A stretch of 5,157 bases of DNA, taken from the NCBI GenBank assembly GCA_947630385.1, contig CANRHG010000138.1, forward strand, positions 1 to 5,157, given 5' to 3'. Under the pieces are notes generated by a model that did not search any database, was not told the origin of the DNA, and worked only from the letters and a program-made list of their open reading frames with translations. The translations under genes were made by a program, and so were the position numbers. Below, piece after piece: positions 4,441 through 5,157 of this stretch (the first letter of the stretch is position 1; every line of letters begins with the position of its first letter). Source of the stretch: an uncultured Eubacteriaceae bacterium. GTDB lineage: Bacteria; Bacillota; Clostridia; Eubacteriales; Eubacteriaceae.

Positions 4441-5157
4441 ACATCCTTCTTATATCTTAAGTATTCTTAAGGAAACGTTTCAGAGCATATCGCGTAATTC
4501 TCTGGTTGCGAGCGCGGCTTCGGTCGCCATCGTCGCGGCCTTGTTGATCCTCGGGATCTTTATGGTCTTTACCGCCAACGTCACGTCGCTGACCAATTCG
4601 ACCGAACGGAGTCTTACGATCCAGATCTTTCTAAAAGAAGGCGTATCAGAGACCCAAAAACAGAACCTGGAACAGGCCCTACTCGAGAACGAAAAGGTCC
4701 GTTCCGTCGAATTTGAGTCCAAGGAACAGGCTTTTGAAAATTTCCAGGAAAACTTAAGCGATTACTCGAACCTTTTGGACAATTATACCGCGACGAATAA
4801 TCCGCTTCCGGAATCTTTTATCGTCGCGGCGCAAAATCCGGAGGATCTGGCGGAGATTCGGGACGAGGCAAGTGAGTACAGCGAAGTGGAGTATATCCGT
4901 TACGAAGAAAATTTCATTTCTTCCCTGTTAAGTTTTACCGATTACGTAAAGCTTTTGTCGATCATTTTACTCGTCATCATGTCGTTTGTCGCGCTGTTTT
5001 TGATCTACAATACGATCCGGTTGACGGTAGCGAGCCGTAGAAAAGAAATCGAGATCATGAAATCGCTCGGGGCGACCAACCGGTTCATCCGGACCCCCTT
5101 TATTTTGGAAGGAACGTTTTTGGGGATTCTCTCGGCGATCATTTCGGTCTTGATCAT
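4427..5157 (+). CDS. ftsX: Cell division membrane protein FtsX, partial (first 243 residues)
   Basis: FtsX is the membrane subunit that passes FtsE's ATPase cycle to cell-wall hydrolases outside the membrane. ATG 4427 lies within ftsE, whose stop is at 4438-4440, with AAAGGT at 4411-4416 as a partial ribosome site. The frame runs off the right edge after 243 codons of about 295-310. Seen: a short cytoplasmic N-terminus with SILKETFQSISRN (12-24), first membrane segment about 27-49, an extracellular domain about 51-172 containing the family-typical NPLPESF at 125-131, second membrane segment about 174-195, the conserved cytoplasmic loop with NTIRLTVASRRKEIEIMK (195-212) and SLGATNRFIR (213-222), and the beginning of the third membrane segment at about 223. 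The remaining part of the third and the fourth segment are outside the window. The overlap indicates coupled translation with ftsE, as usual for a fixed-ratio complex. Confidence 0.96.
   Translation, partial: MRRSEHPSYILSILKETFQSISRNSLVASAASVAIVAALLILGIFMVFTANVTSLTNSTERSLTIQIFLKEGVSETQKQNLEQALLENEKVRSVEFESKEQAFENFQENLSDYSNLLDNYTATNNPLPESFIVAAQNPEDLAEIRDEASEYSEVEYIRYEENFISSLLSFTDYVKLLSIILLVIMSFVALFLIYNTIRLTVASRRKEIEIMKSLGATNRFIRTPFILEGTFLGILSAIISVLI

Noticed and set aside
1..5157. Search for mobile elements, CRISPR arrays, tRNA genes or a novel defence system
   Set aside because: No transposase, integrase, regularly spaced spacers, tRNA-like folds or unfamiliar large genes are present; all large genes are conserved housekeeping or known families.

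Overview
The window is ordinary chromosomal DNA from a bacterium, most likely a Gram-positive member of the Bacillota (Firmicutes). The support is: strong GGAGG-type ribosome sites on the lead cistrons, a TTG start, intrinsic terminators with T-tracts, a MetK and an AMP_N-type Xaa-Pro aminopeptidase that read like those of anaerobic Firmicutes, and an ftsE-ftsX pair of Gram-positive style. Genus or family cannot be fixed from these sequences. Coding DNA is of balanced base composition with many C- and G-ending codons; the intergenic stretches are strongly AT-rich. No mobile element, CRISPR array, tRNA or rRNA is visible.

Layout. (1) 1-397, minus strand: the first 132 codons of an endonuclease/exonuclease/phosphatase-fold hydrolase, cut by the window edge. 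(2) 398-582: a 185-base divergent, AT-rich control region packed with inverted repeats, including a 10-bp perfect palindrome of the TACAnnTGTA type, a 12-bp perfect AT-rich inverted repeat, and a terminator-like hairpin pointing left. (3) 583-3453, plus strand: a tight three-gene operon, a small membrane protein of the 'small multi-drug export' family, then pepP (true start 1074), then metK, with gaps of 2 and 1 bases. (4) 3454-3605: either a 3' untranslated stretch or a 50-codon basic small ORF, followed by a strong intrinsic terminator at 3606-3635. (5) 3636-3747: an AT-rich ftsE promoter region with a perfect TATAAT box and regularly spaced TTAAG direct repeats at an 11-bp period. (6) 3748-5157: ftsE and the first 243 codons of ftsX, overlapping by 14 bases.

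How the genes work together. MetK makes S-adenosylmethionine; PepP trims peptides with proline at position two and supplies amino acids; the membrane protein has no proven substrate. Their linkage looks like shared transcription rather than one pathway. The two internal cistrons lack a recognisable Shine-Dalgarno site and appear to depend on translational coupling. FtsE (ATPase) and FtsX (membrane subunit) form a type VII-like ABC complex that controls peptidoglycan hydrolases at the division site or cell wall. The feature most worth a second look is the phased TTAAG array over the ftsEX promoter, which resembles binding sites of OmpR/PhoB-family response regulators.
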